A stretch of 64,000 nucleotides of DNA from Bradyrhizobium sp. AT1. Lineage in GTDB: Bacteria > Pseudomonadota > Alphaproteobacteria > Rhizobiales > Xanthobacteraceae. Positions 18,497 to 26,763 of this stretch are shown here, piece after piece. How positions within the stretch are numbered: the first letter of the stretch is position 1; every line of letters starts with the position of its first letter. Below the pieces are notes generated by a model that ran no database searches, was not told the DNA's origin, and worked only from the letters and a program-made list of their open reading frames with translations. The position numbers and the translations under genes are program-made. Location: the NCBI RefSeq assembly GCF_001590795.1, contig NZ_JXDL01000001.1, forward strand, positions 3,454,738-3,518,737, in the 5' to 3' direction.

Positions 18497-19113
18497 ATCA
18501 ACATTCCCAACTATTGCATCGCAGCAGTGTGTATCAGGACTTGCACGTGTTCAATCGCTGCGATCTCGGACTCGCATTCGACGCATGACGATCGACGATA
18601 ATTTCAACGCTCGCAGTTCATTCGGACATGCGAGCGCCAAGTTCACGCCACTTTTTGCCTGAGACCGCCGTGCGTCGGCGCGCAAATCAATTCGGGCGCG
18701 ATGATCGCGAGTATTTGCGTGCAAAGTGTGCGCGAAATTCGACGCTGTTGCGATCAAGGCCAGCGCAACGACTCTGATTTTACTGCATGCCGACGTCGCA
18801 CATCTCGCACCGATAATTTTTCGCGGGCGGGAACTAATGACGAGCTGACCGCTTGTGTCGGTTTTGCGACGCGCGGTTGCAACATCCGAACGCGCAAACG
18901 CATGTTATGTTTTCAGGTTGCAACATTCCTAGGCGCGCGATGCCGATCTCGCATGCATTGCATCTCCTCGTTTTGCAACCGATCGAAAAGCAGGCAATGC
19001 ATCTGTTGTCGTCGATCACGCGCACGACTTTTGCGTCGCACAAAAATTGACACAGTTACCTGCCAGGTTTCGCCTGTTCTCCTATTGCAACAGGCGAGGA
19101 AGAAGGGACACGG
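18497..19113. promoter_or_regulatory. 617-base divergent control region
   Basis: This gap separates the acyltransferase/polymerase operon from the operon with the ExoP-like protein and should carry both promoters. It is noticeably richer in A and T than coding DNA and no real gene fits in it. It contains the TTGCAAC cluster listed separately. Just ahead of the 19114 gene an 8-base inverted repeat (CGCCTGTT at 19071-19078, AACAGGCG at 19089-19096) abuts the ribosome site GAGGAAGAAGG, so a leader hairpin could form there. Confidence 0.6.
18875..19091. promoter_or_regulatory. Cluster of four TTGCAAC elements
   Basis: The 11-mer GGTTGCAACAT occurs at 18875-18885 and again at 18916-18926, 41 bases apart, nearly four turns of the helix. 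Its core GTTGCAAC is a perfect palindrome. Two shorter copies, TTGCAAC, lie at 18973-18979 and 19085-19091. Such spacing suggests binding sites for a regulator of the exopolysaccharide operons; the regulator is unknown. Confidence 0.5.
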
Positions 19114-19680
19114 ATGGGCTGCGGACCAACAATTCGTCATGCAAGGCCACGATGGCTAGCGATCGTCTTGGCAGCTTCTGCCTTGATCGTGGCGAGCATC
19201 GGAGCTTGCCGCGCCCAGTGCGTCGAATTTTCGGATCGTGCCTCGCAGCTCGAACTCGACACGTTCGTGAAATCGCCCTCCTCGCTCCTGGAGCGGCTGC
19301 GCAATGACAAGGACAAGCTGAGATTTCGGCTCGCTACCTACATCGCCACGAACCCGTCGGTGTTGCCGTCCGTGCAGACGCTCATCTCGGCCTCGGCTTC
19401 GAGCGATCGTTCGGCCATCGGCGCCGCGCTGAGAATTGCGGAAGGACGATGCACGTCGACGAAGCCTGACGCCGCGCGCAAGATCAGGGATTTCACGCAG
19501 CGGATCGGTGATCTCAACGTGCAAGCGGGTTATTCCGCCGCAGGAGAGGACACCTCGGGCGTCCAGCTTCAATCGCAAGACAAGAGCAAGGCGCAACCGG
19601 CCCGAGGCGGGGCCCTGCTCGACGGCGAATGGAAGACCAAGCTCGCCAACCCATTCAAGCCCGTCCCCCTTCCGAACTGA
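19114..19680 (+). CDS. Small secreted protein next to the ExoP-like gene (unknown)
   Basis: A 188-residue protein with a signal peptide: basic N-terminus, hydrophobic WLAIVLAASALIVASIGA, then CRAQ, which reads better as an AQ-type signal peptidase I site than as a clear lipobox. The mature part is mostly helical and has no domain I recognise. A strong ribosome site, GGAAGAAGGG, precedes the ATG. It sits 32 bases ahead of the co-polymerase gene and is likely co-transcribed, so a periplasmic role in polymer export is plausible but unproven. The mature part contains two cysteines, CVEF near its start and GRCTS, that could form a disulphide. Confidence 0.7.
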   Translation: MGCGPTIRHARPRWLAIVLAASALIVASIGACRAQCVEFSDRASQLELDTFVKSPSSLLERLRNDKDKLRFRLATYIATNPSVLPSVQTLISASASSDRSAIGAALRIAEGRCTSTKPDAARKIRDFTQRIGDLNVQAGYSAAGEDTSGVQLQSQDKSKAQPARGGALLDGEWKTKLANPFKPVPLPN

Positions 19681-19712
19681 TCAGCGATCGTCAAAAGGCA
19701 GCGAATTAGACA

Positions 19713-21944
19713 ATGTATCAGCCCAGAGAACATTTCCAGTCGGGACACAGATTCGGCATCGAGTTCGGCGGGGCCGTCCTCAGCTTCGAGCGCGTGGCCG
19801 ACGTCCTGCGCCGGCAGTGGCCGATCATCGCGGCGTGCACGGGAGCTGCACTGGCTCTGGTGCTCGTCTATCTGGTGACGGCGCAACCGATGTATACGGC
19901 GAATGCCCGTATCATGATGGATACGCGTCAGGCGCAGGTGCTGGACAAGGACAGCAACGCCAGCAGCGCCCTCATCGATACCGGCTACGTCGACAGCCAG
20001 GTCGAAGTCATTAATTCGGACGACCTGATTCTCTCGGTGGTCCGTCGCCTGAAGCTGACGGACGATCCGGAGTTCAATGGCTCCAACCCGGGCCTGCTGT
20101 CCATCGTCCTAGGCAAGGTCATGTCGCTGTTCAGCTCCGGCGAGCCTGCGTCCCAGGAGCGTCTCGAGCACGCCGTGGTCGAGCAGGTTCAGAAGAACCT
20201 GAGAACGGAACGCATCCTGACGACGTATGTCTTGTCGATGAACTATCGCTCCAGAAGCCCTGACAAGGCCGCCAAGATCGTCAACGCCATCGCCAATGCC
20301 TACCTCGTCGGCGCCCTGGAAGCCAAATATCAGTCCACCAAGCGGGCAACCGAATGGCTTCAGCAGCGCAGCATCGAGCTGAGCGAGCAGGCAACGGCCA
20401 GCGACCGCGCCGTGCAAACCTTCAAGGCCGAGAACAACATCGTCGGAACCAGCCGCGGCCTGATGTCCGAGCAGCAATTGTCGGACCTGAACACGCAGCT
20501 GGTTCAAGCGCGAGCGGCGACGGCCGAAGCCAAGGCTCGTCTCGACCGAATCAACGCGATCTCCGACCAGGATGTTGCGCAATCGACCGTGACAGACGCT
20601 CTCAACAACTCGGTCATCACCCGCCTGCGCGCCCAATATCTCGACCTTCAGGCGCAATATGCGGATTGGTCGCGGCGCTATGGCAAGCAGCATCTTGCGG
20701 CGGTCAATCTGGCCAACAAGATGGAGGAGCTGCGCAAGAACATCGCCGACGAGCTGCATCGGATCGGAGATGCCTATCGCAGCGACTATGAGATCGCAAA
20801 GAGCCGGGAGGCATCGCTCGAGAAAAGCGTGAAGGAACTCGTCGCCCAGGCCGGCGATAGCGGCCAGGCCGCAGTCAAGCTGCGCGATCTCGAAAGCGCC
20901 GCCGACACCTATCGCAACCTCTACAACAACTTCCTCGAGAAGCTGCAAAGCGCGACGCAGAATCAGAGCTTCCCGCTCAGCGAGGCGCGCCTCATCAGCA
21001 CCGCCACCAAGCCGGATCGCAAGAGTTCGCCGCGCACGGTCCTGGCGCTTGTCGGAGGTCTCGTCGGCGGCCTCTGCCTCGGCTTCGGCGTCGCATTTGG
21101 CCGTGAAATGCTCAGCGACGTCTTGCGGACCCCCGCCGAGGTCGAGGAGGAGCTCGGCGTCAAGTGCCTCGGCGTCCTGCCGGATATTCGACCGCCGACG
21201 GCGGCCGGCGCGCTGCTTTCGACGTCAGGCAAGACAGACTCACCCGATCTGTCCCGCTACGTCGTCGATCATCCATTCTCGCGGTTCGCCGAGACCTTGC
21301 GCAACATCAAGGTGTCGATCGATGTTGCGCGCCTGACCCGCGAGATCAAGGTGATCGGCATCGTGTCCTCCCTTCCCAAGGAAGGAAAGACGACGGTGGC
21401 GGCCAACTTCGCGCAGTTGATCGCCCTCACCGGGCATCGCACGGTCCTGATCGACGGCGATCTGCACACGCGTTCGCTGACCCGGGAACTCGCGCCCAAC
21501 GCCAAGAGCGGCCTGGTGGAGGCCCTCGCCGACCCCGCGAGCCTCGGCTACCACGTGCAGCGAAGCAAGGAGACGGGACTGGATTTCCTGCCGTCCGTCG
21601 TGGCCTCCCGCATGGTCAATTCGGCCGACGTCATCGGGTCGAAGGCGATGGCCGAGCTGCTCAAGGTGCTGCGAGAGCACTATGAATACATCGTGATCGA
21701 TCTTGCCCCGGTGATGCCGGTGGCGGATTCCAAGGCAGTCAGCCTCCTGATCGACGCCATGGTCTACGTGATCGAATGGGGACAGACGACACGAAGTGCG
21801 CTTCAGGAATCGGTTTCCGGGTCGGAAGTGCTCCAGAAGAAGCTGCTCGGCGCCGTGCTCAACCGCGCCAACCCGAAGATGCTCAAGCGCATCGAGGCGT
21901 ACAAGGGCAAGCACCACAACAGCTATTACGTCGAGCATGCCTAG
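19713..21944 (+). CDS. ExoP/Wzc-type polysaccharide co-polymerase with tyrosine-kinase domain
   Basis: A 743-residue inner-membrane protein. Residues about 36-56 and 442-462 are membrane helices; between them lies the periplasmic Wzz/GNVR part with coiled-coil-like segments. The cytoplasmic C-terminal part is a BY-kinase: Walker A SLPKEGKTT near residue 555, Walker A' VLIDGDLHTR near 580 and Walker B YIVIDLAPVMPVADS near 662. The tail has only a short tyrosine pair (NSYYVEHA) instead of the long tyrosine cluster of Wzc, so the autophosphorylation capacity may be limited. In rhizobia such ExoP proteins set chain length and drive polymerisation and export of exopolysaccharide. A strong terminator follows, ending this two-gene operon. 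Confidence 0.9.
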   Translation: MYQPREHFQSGHRFGIEFGGAVLSFERVADVLRRQWPIIAACTGAALALVLVYLVTAQPMYTANARIMMDTRQAQVLDKDSNASSALIDTGYVDSQVEVINSDDLILSVVRRLKLTDDPEFNGSNPGLLSIVLGKVMSLFSSGEPASQERLEHAVVEQVQKNLRTERILTTYVLSMNYRSRSPDKAAKIVNAIANAYLVGALEAKYQSTKRATEWLQQRSIELSEQATASDRAVQTFKAENNIVGTSRGLMSEQQLSDLNTQLVQARAATAEAKARLDRINAISDQDVAQSTVTDALNNSVITRLRAQYLDLQAQYADWSRRYGKQHLAAVNLANKMEELRKNIADELHRIGDAYRSDYEIAKSREASLEKSVKELVAQAGDSGQAAVKLRDLESAADTYRNLYNNFLEKLQSATQNQSFPLSEARLISTATKPDRKSSPRTVLALVGGLVGGLCLGFGVAFGREMLSDVLRTPAEVEEELGVKCLGVLPDIRPPTAAGALLSTSGKTDSPDLSRYVVDHPFSRFAETLRNIKVSIDVARLTREIKVIGIVSSLPKEGKTTVAANFAQLIALTGHRTVLIDGDLHTRSLTRELAPNAKSGLVEALADPASLGYHVQRSKETGLDFLPSVVASRMVNSADVIGSKAMAELLKVLREHYEYIVIDLAPVMPVADSKAVSLLIDAMVYVIEWGQTTRSALQESVSGSEVLQKKLLGAVLNRANPKMLKRIEAYKGKHHNSYYVEHA

Positions 21945-21979
21945 ACGGCGCGCCCTGCGCCCAGAACTGTAACGACCTC

Positions 21980-22012
21980 AGGCCCGCTGCCAATTTCGCA
22001 GCGGGCCTTTTT
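21980..22012 (+). terminator. Intrinsic terminator of the ExoP-like operon
   Basis: AGGCCCGCTGC pairs perfectly with GCAGCGGGCCT around a seven-base loop and is followed by a run of T. It lies 36 bases after the stop. Confidence 0.9.
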
Positions 22013-22347
22013 CGTATCTTCCTTTTTCGTGTCTTGCGGAACTGTCGCTGAGAGGCGATCACTGCGCCTTCGCGCACGAAGCCGGGGATTGCGCCACGCG
22101 TACCGGAGGCTGAGGCCTCCGTATTCGTCCGGAATCCACAACTTGCAGTTATTGCTCTAGCCAAAAGCAAGGATTGACGAAGGCGGTGGTCCTGAGGACA
22201 GTACGCCAATTGGCAATCATCTCTCGATAAGACGAGACAATCCGGTCTTCGATGCTTCAAAATGCCGAAACTTTGGGCATCTTTCTTTCTGAGTTCCCTG
22301 AGGCTAACCTCGGCTCATATTTGTAGTTCTTTTCCGGCGGGCTCGGA
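22013..22347. other. Gene-less stretch before a small membrane protein gene
   Basis: No gene seen. It has a short hairpin, CGGAGGC with GCCTCCG around TGAG (22104-22121), without a T tract. The promoter of the 22348 gene is probably here. Confidence 0.35.
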
Positions 22348-22635
22348 ATGCTGATCGTCCTGACGATTTTGACTATTTGGGTCCTGCTCAACATCCTGTT
22401 CGTGTTGATCGTGGTTCCCCCACGCAAATCGCGTCCGCAGCCGATGGCGACGACGCTTGCACCTGCGCCTATCGACCCCAGCCAACGGGACATCGAGCAG
22501 GACGAACCCTTCTCGATCCGTCATGTCATCGCCTCCGTCGCGATGGGGGCCTTTTTCGTGCTGGTGCCGCCGTTGCTCGCGTTACGCGATGCGATCATGC
22601 GGCTGTTCGGAAGGTCGTCGCGCGACGGAACCTGA
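22348..22635 (+). CDS. Small two-helix membrane protein (unknown)
   Basis: A 95-residue protein with a membrane helix at residues 1-23 (MLIVLTILTIWVLLNILFVL), a hydrophilic linker with prolines and an acidic patch, and a second hydrophobic segment at about 65-83. The C-terminus is basic (RLFGRSSRD). I do not recognise a family. It lies between the ExoP-like gene and the priming transferase, converging with the latter at 37 bases, so a link to polysaccharide export is possible. It has normal codon use for this genome, which favours a real gene. Confidence 0.6.
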   Translation: MLIVLTILTIWVLLNILFVLIVVPPRKSRPQPMATTLAPAPIDPSQRDIEQDEPFSIRHVIASVAMGAFFVLVPPLLALRDAIMRLFGRSSRDGT

Positions 22636-22672
22636 TCGCTCGAGCCTGCGGTTCCGGATCGGCATCGCGCAG

Positions 22673-24103
22673 CTAATAGGCTTCCTGGAACATCACTGCG
22701 GATGCGGTGCGGGCCATGATCTTCAGATCGAGCCAGATGCTCCAGTTGCTGACGTACCAGACGTCGTACTCGACCCGCTTCTCCATCAGGTCGATAGTCG
22801 GGGTCTCACCCCTGAACCCGTTCACCTGCGCCCAGCCCGTCAGGCCCGGCTTCATGTGGTGCCGGTAGACGTATTTGCTGATGAGCTCGTCATAGTAATT
22901 GTCATGGGCCAGCGCGTGCGGACGCGGCCCGACCAGTGACATATCCCCGCGCAGCACGTTCCAGAGCTGCGGCAATTCGTCAATGCTGGTCATGCGAAGG
23001 AAGCGACCGATCTTGGTGACGCGGGCATCCCGCTTGGTCGCCTGGGCAATCGTTTCGCCGTTCTCGGAAACGGTCATGCTTCGGAACTTCCAGATCTCGA
23101 ACGGCCTGCCGTTGAAGCCACGGCGCGACTGCCGGAATATCACGGACCCCGGGGAATCGAGCTTGATCAGCACCGCAACGGTCAGCAGCAGCGGCGTCAG
23201 TATCACCAGCGCGAATGCGGCCACGCCAACGTCGAGGCAGCGCTTCTGCAGTCGTTCGAGAATCGTGAGAGGCGGCCGCTGGATTTCGACCGCGACGGTT
23301 CCACTGACCGGCAGAAACGGACGGGCCACGAGATCCGCGACCGGATCGTCCGGCAACAGGCGTATCGGCTGTGGGACTGCGCGCAAATACGGACTCAGCT
23401 TGCGGAGCATCGGCAGCTCGTTCCAGTCGATCGCAAGCAGGTATTCGTCGACGTCGGCCGAGCGCGACTGACGGATCACGTCGCGGATCTGCCGCTCCCA
23501 TTGGCCGTCGTCCCGATCGGCGCCGAGCACGAAATGGCGCATGACATCGAAGCCGTTCCTCCGCAGGTCCTTGAAGCGGCTGGAGGTGAAATCGAGCGGC
23601 TTGAGGCTGAGCAGGATGACCTTGCGATCGACCAGCCGGCTTCTCGCAAAGCTCGTGCCGAACACCGCCTGCCAGACGAAGCGGAGACTGATCAAGCCAA
23701 GTCCGCCGATCACGGCGAACACGATGACGGTGCCGCGGGACAGATTATCCGTCGATTTCAACAGGAAGGCCGCAACGGCGAGGATCGTCAGCGACGTCAG
23801 CCAGATAAACACCGCCTTTCGAAGTTGCCACACGACGTTGAGCAGGCGGTGCGTGGCATAGACGTCCCGGAAATAGGCGACCGCGACGAACACCACGCCG
23901 ACGAACAACCCCGCTCCCACCGAAGCCCCATCGGTGGGCGAGGCGACGGCAGCGCCGTACAGCGAAGCCCCGGCGGCGTAGCTCAACAAGATCAGCAGAA
24001 AGTCAGCAGCCATGACGACGATCTGAAATGGCCTCTGAAGAGAGCTGCCGCGCGTCGACGAAAGCGTGTGAGCGTTTTCAGAACCATAAGTTGCAACGGC
24101 CAT
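22673..24103 (-). CDS. Undecaprenyl-phosphate sugar phosphotransferase (WcaJ/ExoY type)
   Basis: A 476-residue polyprenyl-phosphate hexose-1-phosphate transferase, the priming enzyme that puts the first sugar phosphate on undecaprenyl phosphate. Four N-terminal helices (about 26-45, 62-78, 98-114, 124-142) lead to a CoA-binding-like Rossmann domain, then a membrane segment near 278-302 and the catalytic bacterial sugar transferase domain. Motifs there: KFRSMTV, the catalytic TSIDELPQLWNVLRGDMSLV with GPRPHA, and PGLTGWAQVNGFRGET. I chose ATG at 24103, preceded by AGAGG; the frame runs on upstream to 24235 without support. It is a single gene with a long upstream control region. The sugar is most often glucose or galactose in this family, but cannot be fixed here. 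Confidence 0.9.
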   Translation of the reverse strand: MAVATYGSENAHTLSSTRGSSLQRPFQIVVMAADFLLILLSYAAGASLYGAAVASPTDGASVGAGLFVGVVFVAVAYFRDVYATHRLLNVVWQLRKAVFIWLTSLTILAVAAFLLKSTDNLSRGTVIVFAVIGGLGLISLRFVWQAVFGTSFARSRLVDRKVILLSLKPLDFTSSRFKDLRRNGFDVMRHFVLGADRDDGQWERQIRDVIRQSRSADVDEYLLAIDWNELPMLRKLSPYLRAVPQPIRLLPDDPVADLVARPFLPVSGTVAVEIQRPPLTILERLQKRCLDVGVAAFALVILTPLLLTVAVLIKLDSPGSVIFRQSRRGFNGRPFEIWKFRSMTVSENGETIAQATKRDARVTKIGRFLRMTSIDELPQLWNVLRGDMSLVGPRPHALAHDNYYDELISKYVYRHHMKPGLTGWAQVNGFRGETPTIDLMEKRVEYDVWYVSNWSIWLDLKIMARTASAVMFQEAY

Positions 24104-24699
24104 TCGAACCTCTGTCAATCGAGAGAGTGCGTGACGCTCATCGTGATGCTGAAGACTCGTCAACTTCCCCGCACGGAAAGTGTTGTTTGATCGCAGCGAG
24201 ATTGTGGCGCTGCACGCAAAACTTTTGCGGCGCACGGATGATGCGCGATGTTGAAATGCGCAGCGAAATTCGGCGCGCTGAAAATCTCGTCACAGTGATG
24301 ACATACGAGCGAACGCGTTGCCCTATTTTGAATCAAGTTCCACATCCTAAGAGTTGGTTGATCGTCGCGCGGAGCGACTCCTCGCTCATCTTTCAGGCAT
24401 GCAATCGATCGATGACGCGCGATGAATCATTTGCGAGAATTCCGACAGATTGCTATCTGGGCGTGCGTAGCGATATTCGTCAGGCATGCATCTTTGCCGC
24501 GCTCTCGCCTTCAGCGATGCATTCGCGCGGGCCGATCGCTCGCGCTGTCCGTCGACGAGGGGTGGGCAAAAATTTCCGCGCCCTTCTTTTGGCGTGATCG
24601 AGCCGGAGAACAGGGACGCTCCGTCGCCGAATGGGATGGGAGCCCTCCGGTGCCGGCGACTTGGGGAAAGTTTTTCGACGACCCGATCGATTGAGCCCC
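24104..24699. promoter_or_regulatory. Divergent control region, priming transferase / phosphatase
   Basis: About 600 bases with no convincing gene. It is softer in base composition and has repeated GCGCGATG-like words (near 24243 and 24417). It should contain the promoter of the priming transferase and perhaps that of the phosphatase gene at 24700. Confidence 0.4.
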
Positions 24700-25437
24700 A
24701 TGATATCTCTCGCCCGACCACGCCCGCCCGCCCCCAAGCCGCAATTGCCGGAGGGAGTTCGCATCTATGCGATCTCCGACATCCACGGATGCGCGCATCT
24801 GCTCCAGCCCATGTTGCGGGTGATCGACGCCGACGTTGCCCGCAGCCGGCCGCGCTATGCGATCGAGGTCTTCATGGGGGATTACATCGATCGCGGCCCG
24901 GATACGCGCGCAACGCTCGACGTCCTGGTCGAACGGAGCCGGCGGGGCAACGCAGTCTTCCTCAAGGGAAACCACGAGGCATTTCTCGTGAGGGTGTTCG
25001 AAGATCCCTCATTGTTCGAGGATTGGATTGCATTCGGTGGGACCCAGACGCTGATGTCCTACGGGCTCGCCCCACCGAACCTGAAGCGGGACGATCCGGC
25101 ATCGATATTGCGCGATTTGATTCGGGCAATGCCGACCCCACATCTGGAATTCCTGGACAATTTGCGGTTGAGCTTCAGTTGCGGAGACTTCTTCTTCGTC
25201 CACGCTGGCGTTCGCCCGGGCGTTCCGCTGGCCGAACAAACGGAGCGCGACCTGCTCTGGATTCGCGAAGAGTTCCTGCGGAGCGAGGAGCAGTTCGACA
25301 AATATATCGTGCATGGTCATACGCCGGTCCGCAGCGCCGAATTCCTGGCGAACCGCGTCAACATCGACACCGGCGCCTATGCGACCGGCAATCTCACCCT
25401 GATGAGCATCCAGGGAAGCCGCATGCTCGCGGTGTAA
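24700..25437 (+). CDS. Calcineurin-like metallophosphoesterase (Ser/Thr phosphatase family)
   Basis: A 245-residue protein with all the metal-binding motifs of PPP-type phosphatases: AISDIHGC (DxH), MGDYIDRGPDT (GDxxDRG), LKGNHEAF (GNHE), VHAGVRPG and VHGHTPV. These bind two metal ions that hydrolyse phosphomonoesters or dinucleotides. Size and motif order match small bacterial protein or Ap4A phosphatases. I chose the ATG at 24700, since the conserved domain starts about 18 residues later; an upstream ATG at 24631 would add 23 poorly protein-like residues. Neither has a strong ribosome site. It could act against the kinase part of the ExoP-like protein, but nothing in the sequence shows this. 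Confidence 0.85.
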   Translation: MISLARPRPPAPKPQLPEGVRIYAISDIHGCAHLLQPMLRVIDADVARSRPRYAIEVFMGDYIDRGPDTRATLDVLVERSRRGNAVFLKGNHEAFLVRVFEDPSLFEDWIAFGGTQTLMSYGLAPPNLKRDDPASILRDLIRAMPTPHLEFLDNLRLSFSCGDFFFVHAGVRPGVPLAEQTERDLLWIREEFLRSEEQFDKYIVHGHTPVRSAEFLANRVNIDTGAYATGNLTLMSIQGSRMLAV

Positions 25438-25517
25438 GGTGGCGACGATCGCCTGCCACTGACGCGCGAGGCGGGCATCGCAAGGGCGGCCGGGTGAATC
25501 GGCAACCGGTTCAAACC

Positions 25518-25784
25518 CTAGTTGAGCAACGGCGCTTTCTCCGGCCGCGCACGCGTCTGCGCCATCCAGTCGCTCCAGGCTCGTTCGTGCTTGATGTAGA
25601 GTTCCACCCAACGTTCGCCGTGCTGGGCCTGACGAATGCGCGCCGCTTCGCCCAGCAAGTCGGTGTCCGGCTTGTCCAGTGTTTCGAACTCGATGGTCTC
25701 CGAGATCGTCAGACCAACGAGCACGCGCTGTCCGGCGCCATCCACGATGTAGCGTCGCGGAGCGTCCTTCTTGGGCTCGCTCAT
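25518..25784 (-). CDS. Small conserved-looking hypothetical protein
   Basis: An 88-residue hydrophilic protein from the ATG at 25784 (MSEPKKDAPRRYIVDGAG). It has a beta-rich start (RRYIVDGAGQRVLVGLTISE) and a charged helical C-terminal part with RWVELYIKHERAWSDWM. A longer version from 25841 would add 19 residues. I do not recognise its family. It converges with the phosphatase gene, 80 bases apart. Confidence 0.6.
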   Translation of the reverse strand: MSEPKKDAPRRYIVDGAGQRVLVGLTISETIEFETLDKPDTDLLGEAARIRQAQHGERWVELYIKHERAWSDWMAQTRARPEKAPLLN

Positions 25785-26352
25785 GTCATCATGCCCCGTC
25801 GTTTCAGTGAAGCTGGATGCCGGCAGCGAATTGGACGACATCTAGAAGGCTCGTCGCCCGTGGCCGAACGTTGAGGTGGGTTGGGACGTTTGGGTTGAGA
25901 CGCCGTATGCATTCGCGCCGTTTCGTTGGACGCGCCAAGCGCGCAGCGCATATCCAAAGATGAGGCCAGCGCCGGAAATGGTAGCGGAGACAAACGCAGA
26001 AGTCATGGAGTCGCCCTGGATAGTCCGCCTCTCATCAAGAGCGAGCAGTGTGTCGACATCATGGTTCTCGATCCCTCATGGGCGCCGAAAGATTGTTCAA
26101 AGCTGGATCACTTGCGTGCATGAAGCATTCTTGTCTCGACCGGCGACGATCACCGAACGCTCTGTATAGCGACCACTCTCTATAAGAGAGCAGGACGCAT
26201 TCGCGGCTCGGCCGCATATCGGCCGACCAGACGTGCCACGCTGGCCTTATCCGCGACGAGGAATTTCGAGCAAATCGGTCGAGCCATGCCCTTGCAACCA
26301 TCCGGCAGCCGACGCATTATTTCGCATCGCATTTCAGAGGGATTCAAATCCA
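25785..26352. other. Gene-less stretch with likely promoters
   Basis: No credible gene. The region lies between divergent small genes. A small inverted repeat CTCTC-TATAA-GAGAG is at 26176-26190, ahead of the 26353 gene. Confidence 0.35.
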
Positions 26353-26616
26353 ATGAACTTCCGGACCCTTATTCCATCCATTGCCCTGGCCGCCCTTGGT
26401 CTCAGCCTGACCGTCTCCGCCGCGCCGGCCGCCGAGCTCGCGCTTGCTCCCTCGCATCGGGCAGCCGCGGTCCAGGGCGGGCTCGTGCTGTGGGACGACG
26501 TTTACCCGCCAGCGGTCTATGGTCCACAGCTCCGCCCGGTCGAGGAAGTCGCAGCCATGAAGGCGCAGGCACGGCCCGTATCCCAGCGCTGGTGGGGATA
26601 TTGGTACGTCCGGTAA
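26353..26616 (+). CDS. Small secreted protein (unknown)
   Basis: An 87-residue protein with a clear signal peptide: NFRTLIPSIALAALGLSLTVSA then APAAE, giving a likely cut after an AxA motif near residue 27. The mature part is about 60 residues with PPAVYGPQLRPVEE and ends WWGYWYVR, aromatic-rich. A GAGGG lies 10 bases before the ATG. The frame stays open upstream to 26233, but the signal peptide fixes this start. No family recognised; probably periplasmic or surface-exposed. Confidence 0.7.
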   Translation: MNFRTLIPSIALAALGLSLTVSAAPAAELALAPSHRAAAVQGGLVLWDDVYPPAVYGPQLRPVEEVAAMKAQARPVSQRWWGYWYVR

Positions 26617-26657
26617 GTTTCGATTGCGCTCGGCTGAGCCGAGCCAAGCTGCCTGAC

Positions 26658-26693
26658 AACTGCCGCCCTACCGGCGACCCGGGGGCGGCAGTT
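26658..26693. terminator. Bidirectional terminator hairpin
   Basis: AACTGCCGCCC pairs perfectly with GGGCGGCAGTT across a 14-base loop, followed by TCGTTT on the plus strand and preceded by A-rich bases for the minus strand. It lies between two converging genes and can serve both. Confidence 0.75.
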
Positions 26694-26763
26694 TCGTTTG
26701 GGACCAGTTGCGGGCCCCGGAACCGGATGGACCGGGACCCGCCAAGGCCTGTGAGTCGCTGGA

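Noticed and set aside
18834..19159. Small open frames on both strands of the 18.5-19.1 kb control region
   Set aside because: They are Cys- and Arg-rich with no protein-like pattern and cross the operator cluster; best read as promoter DNA.
22104..22121. Terminator from hairpin CGGAGGC-TGAG-GCCTCCG
   Set aside because: No T tract follows on either strand, and a strong terminator already ends the upstream operon at 22012.
24090..24097. GTTGCAAC word like those at 18.9 kb
   Set aside because: It lies inside the first codons of the priming transferase (Ala-Val-Ala-Thr) and has no partner copy nearby, so it is likely chance.
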